Shown here piece after piece: positions 30,224 through 31,867 of a stretch of DNA of 31,867 nucleotides (positions are counted from its first letter, which is position 1; the number at the start of each line of letters is the position of its first letter). The translations under genes were made by a program, and so were the position numbers. Origin of the DNA: Ruminococcus sp. (GTDB taxonomy: Bacteria; Bacillota_A; Clostridia; Oscillospirales; Acutalibacteraceae); NCBI GenBank assembly GCA_017481395.1, contig JAFUPE010000092.1, forward strand, positions 1-31,867, written 5' to 3'. The notes under the pieces were generated by a model, which was given only the letters and a program-made list of their open reading frames with translations, was not told the DNA's origin and searched no databases.

Positions 30224-30410
30224 GCGGCTTTGCCGCCTGCGATATAAATCCTGTCAGGATTTGCGATATACATTCTGTGTGATATAACTTTCGTTGTGAT
30301 TTGCACCTTCGGTACAAGGGGATTTATATGAAATCGCAACCGAACCCAGTAAGGTTATATCGCATTTGTTAAACAAATATATCGCATGAGCAATAAGCTC
30401 ATATATCGCA
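30222..30410. repeat. Hairpin-array element C (different linker)
   Basis: Same design as arrays A and B but with linker TGCGATATA on the left (30238, 30262, and a TGTGATATA variant at 30278) and its exact reverse complement TATATCGCA on the right (30356, 30378, 30402). Hairpins: AGGCGGC/GCCGCCT (30222-30238), AAATCCT/AGGATTT (30246-30262), AAC/GTT (30286-30295) and TGCACC/GGTACA (30302-30316) on the left; ATTTGT/ACAAAT (30364-30378) and ATGAGC/GCTCAT (30386-30402) on the right. The middle contains AAATCGC (30332) and AACC/GGTT arms. The first hairpin begins inside the FkbM stop codon. Confidence 0.87.
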
Positions 30411-30434
30411 AAACGATTAGTTTTTATAATTATT

Positions 30435-30752
30435 CTATGCCATCAGCTCTGCACCAAGCAAGGTGTAGAGCTCTGATTTTTTCAGCAGTCCTGTCGCTTT
30501 ATTAAGCGGCTTGCCGTCCTCAAAAACTATAATTGTAGGCACCGCAGAAATACCGAAGGCAGTCTTGAGGCTCGGCTCTTTGTCAATATCAACCGTGTAA
30601 AATTGTGTTAAGCCAAAGTCACGTTCGGCTTTTTCCACCATAAGCTTCATGCTTCTGCAAAAACCGCACCAAGGTGCAGTAAAAAGCACCGCACACCGCT
30701 TGTCTTCGAAAAAAACCTTTTCTCTAAAGTCTTCTGTATTCAAAATTTCCAT
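30435..30752 (-). CDS. Thioredoxin-like protein
   Basis: A 105-residue cytosolic thioredoxin fold with active site WCGFC (28-32) and the cis-Pro loop SAVPTII (about 73). The centre is GF rather than the GP of housekeeping TrxA. The start at 30752 is chosen because AAGGTGA lies 5 nt upstream; a longer N-terminus from 30791 would overlap the upstream gene. It is second in a two-gene operon behind the YtxH-like peptide (10-nt gap). Confidence 0.9.
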   Translation of the reverse strand: MEILNTEDFREKVFFEDKRCAVLFTAPWCGFCRSMKLMVEKAERDFGLTQFYTVDIDKEPSLKTAFGISAVPTIIVFEDGKPLNKATGLLKKSELYTLLGAELMA

Positions 30753-30762
30753 ATTTATCACC

Positions 30763-30942
30763 TTATTTAAACATATACCCTGCAGTATCAAGCATATTGC
30801 TCATAGATTTAAGGGCTTTGCCTGCTTTTTTCTTCATATTCTTTTTACTGCCCTTGTCCATCATCTTAGAGCCGACCACACCTGCGGCAACACCTGTCAT
30901 AACGCCAACCGCCATACCTTTTACAATGGTCATTGCTTTCAT
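30763..30942 (-). CDS. YtxH-like small membrane peptide
   Basis: A 59-residue protein. ATG 30942 is chosen for GGGAGGTGA 5 nt upstream, over ATG 30957. One Gly/Ala/Val-rich helix (IVKGMAVGVMTGVAAGVVG) is followed by a strongly basic tail (KGSKKNMKKKAGKALKSM). This is the layout of YtxH-type stress-related membrane peptides. It is in an operon with the thioredoxin-like gene. Function unknown. Confidence 0.65.
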   Translation of the reverse strand: MKAMTIVKGMAVGVMTGVAAGVVGSKMMDKGSKKNMKKKAGKALKSMSNMLDTAGYMFK

Positions 30943-31014
30943 ATTTTCACCTCCCAAACTAAGACTTGCATAATTAGTATTTACAGTTTAAAATACTTTT
31001 AGAGGTGATAACTT

Positions 31015-31515
31015 TTGCCAGAACTTAATATTGTATTGGTAGAGCCTGAAATTCCACAAAACACAGGCAACATAGCACGAACCTGTGCCGCTACAGGTGC
31101 AAGGCTTCATTTAGTTGAGCCTATGGGCTTTACTGTTGACGACAAAAAGCTTAAACGCTCGGGGCTTGACTATTGGTATCTTCTGGATATCACATACTAC
31201 AAGGATTTAGACGACTTTTTTGAAAAAAATAAAGACGGCAAATTCTTCTATTTTTCCACAAAAGCAAGGCATACTTATGCTGAGGTGGAGTATCCTGACA
31301 AAGCGTACCTTGTTTTCGGCAAGGAAACTGCAGGACTTCCCGAAGAACTGCTTTTAAAGAATAAGGACACCACCGTGCGAATTCCTATGATTAGTGATGC
31401 ACGAAGCCTTAACCTTTCAAACTCTGTGGCAATCGGCGTTTACGAGGCTTTAAGGCAGTGGAACTTCCCCGAGCTTCAGAATTTCGGAGAATTACATCGG
31501 CATTCCTGGGATTAA
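31015..31515 (+). CDS. trmL: tRNA (cytidine(34)-2'-O)-methyltransferase
   Basis: A 166-residue SPOUT-fold methyltransferase that modifies the wobble base of tRNA-Leu. Motifs: NIVLVEPEIPQNTGNIARTC (motif 1, with the N-T-G-N-x-x-R signature), VFGKETAGLPEELL (motif 2) and RIPMISDARSLNLSNSVAIGVYEALRQ (motif 3, trefoil knot). Length is that of stand-alone YibK/TrmL. It starts with TTG at 31015, 6-7 nt after AGAGGTGA. Confidence 0.93.
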   Translation: MPELNIVLVEPEIPQNTGNIARTCAATGARLHLVEPMGFTVDDKKLKRSGLDYWYLLDITYYKDLDDFFEKNKDGKFFYFSTKARHTYAEVEYPDKAYLVFGKETAGLPEELLLKNKDTTVRIPMISDARSLNLSNSVAIGVYEALRQWNFPELQNFGELHRHSWD

Positions 31516-31517
31516 CA

Positions 31518-31597
31518 GTTTTGCAGGCGGATATTATCCGCCCGCAAAACGCTTATGTAATATGAAACCTTTTGGGCGATTAATACTCGCCCCTACA
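31518..31597. repeat. Two palindromic repeat hairpins (GGCGGATATT family)
   Basis: The first hairpin has arms 31518-31532 and 31536-31550: GTTTTGC + GGCGGAT pairing with ATCCGCC + GCAAAAC, one mismatch, 3-nt loop. It begins 3 nt after the trmL stop and may end its transcription, although no T-run follows. The second hairpin is GGGCGA (31574-31579) / TCGCCC (31587-31592), followed by CTACA. Related units lie at 20058 and 6007. Confidence 0.7.
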
Positions 31598-31669
31598 AGA
31601 CAACTTGCATATTAACAAAGAAAATAGCCAAAAATTACTGTAAATACTTATTAAAATGCAAATATGTAC

Positions 31670-31699
31670 TTGATATTTGTATAGAGATTGTAGTATAAT
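31670..31699 (+). promoter_or_regulatory. Promoter of pgk
   Basis: TTGATA (31670-31675), 18-nt spacer, TATAAT (31694-31699), giving a leader of about 50 nt before the ATG at 31757. Confidence 0.7.
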
Positions 31700-31756
31700 T
31701 AACAAGGTAAAATTTGTCTTTTTTGACAAGAAATTCATTTGAAAGGAATAATACCT

Positions 31757-31867
31757 ATGAACCTTAACAAAGTAAGCGTTGATGATATCAACGTAGCAGG
31801 CAAAAAAGTATTAGTTCGCTGCGACTTTAACGTTCCCCTTAAAGAGGGCGTTATCACAAACGACAAC
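31757..31867 (+). CDS. pgk: Phosphoglycerate kinase, N-terminal fragment (runs off the window)
   Basis: The first 37 codons of a frame open to the window end. After GAAAGGA 9 nt upstream, the protein reads [20 protein letters not shown] and continues [11 protein letters not shown]. This is the characteristic N-terminus of phosphoglycerate kinase, whose RxDFNVP motif binds 3-phosphoglycerate. Its own strong promoter fits a highly expressed glycolytic gene. Confidence 0.92.
   Translation, partial: MNLNKVSVDDINVAGKKVLVRCDFNVPLKEGVITNDN

Noticed and set aside
21902..30410. The linker arrays considered as CRISPR arrays
   Set aside because: Repeats are only 7-9 nt, unit spacing is 16-24 nt, the linker inverts in the second half, and the 'spacers' are themselves self-complementary. 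No cas gene is present.

Overview
The window looks like a piece of a monoderm gut-type Clostridia chromosome, most likely an uncultured Oscillospirales/Ruminococcaceae relative. This is an inference from gene content, not a database match: a class B sortase, an MBOAT + DHHW acetylation pair, an L-lactate dehydrogenase, a DUF6062-type Cys protein, a Met-rich ferritin-like small protein, an orphan GldG-like protein, frequent TTG/GTG starts and strong AGGTGA-type ribosome binding sites. No rRNA, tRNA, transposase, phage gene or CRISPR array is visible.

Layout. 49-3611: mgtE, a lipase-like lipoprotein and ldh, all on +. 3723-4130: a coiled-coil protein. 4143-5987 and 8632-9892: two similarly designed small modules. 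Each has an exported or membrane protein on -, a tiny DNA-binding regulator on +, and a three-half-site operator lying over the - promoter. Each module is bounded on both sides by near-identical terminator hairpins. Between them lie a ferritin-like protein, a sortase B with a C-terminal B-repeat-like domain, and a shikimate-kinase-like P-loop kinase. 9983-12544 (-): DHHW and MBOAT genes for O-acetylation. 12664-14106: a ComEA-like HhH protein and an alpha/beta hydrolase. 14273-20042: a divergent lipid/acyl-carrier locus, with a PPTase and a GT2-GtrA glycosyltransferase on - and an acyl-AMP ligase-ACP fusion, two PlsC acyltransferases, a free ACP and an LRAT-like thiol acyltransferase on +. 20099-21902: a FliB-like Cys-cluster protein and MscS. 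22155-25960 (-): an AGCS symporter, citrate synthase and an OGG1-type glycosylase. 26047-30223: DUF6062, an AraC regulator, an MBL-fold lipoprotein and an FkbM methyltransferase. 30435-30942 (-): a thioredoxin-like protein and a YtxH-like peptide. 31015 to the end: trmL and the start of pgk.

Most unusual features. (1) Three intergenic elements of about 190-225 bp (21902-22120, 26742-26966, 30222-30410) are arrays of short hairpins. The stems differ but are separated by a constant linker. The linker reads one way in the left half and as its reverse complement in the right half. Each element begins exactly at the stop codon of a + strand gene. (2) The two terminator-bounded regulator modules described above. 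(3) The PPTase/GT2/ligase-ACP/PlsC/PlsC/ACP/LRAT locus has every part needed to activate an acyl group, hold it on carriers and transfer it, but no ketosynthase. It is a candidate for an undescribed acyl-lipid or glycolipid pathway.

All non-coding stretches are shorter than 300 bases. The larger ones are accounted for by the hairpin arrays, terminators and promoters listed. The exception is 24914-25120, which is AT-rich leader sequence where I see nothing convincing.
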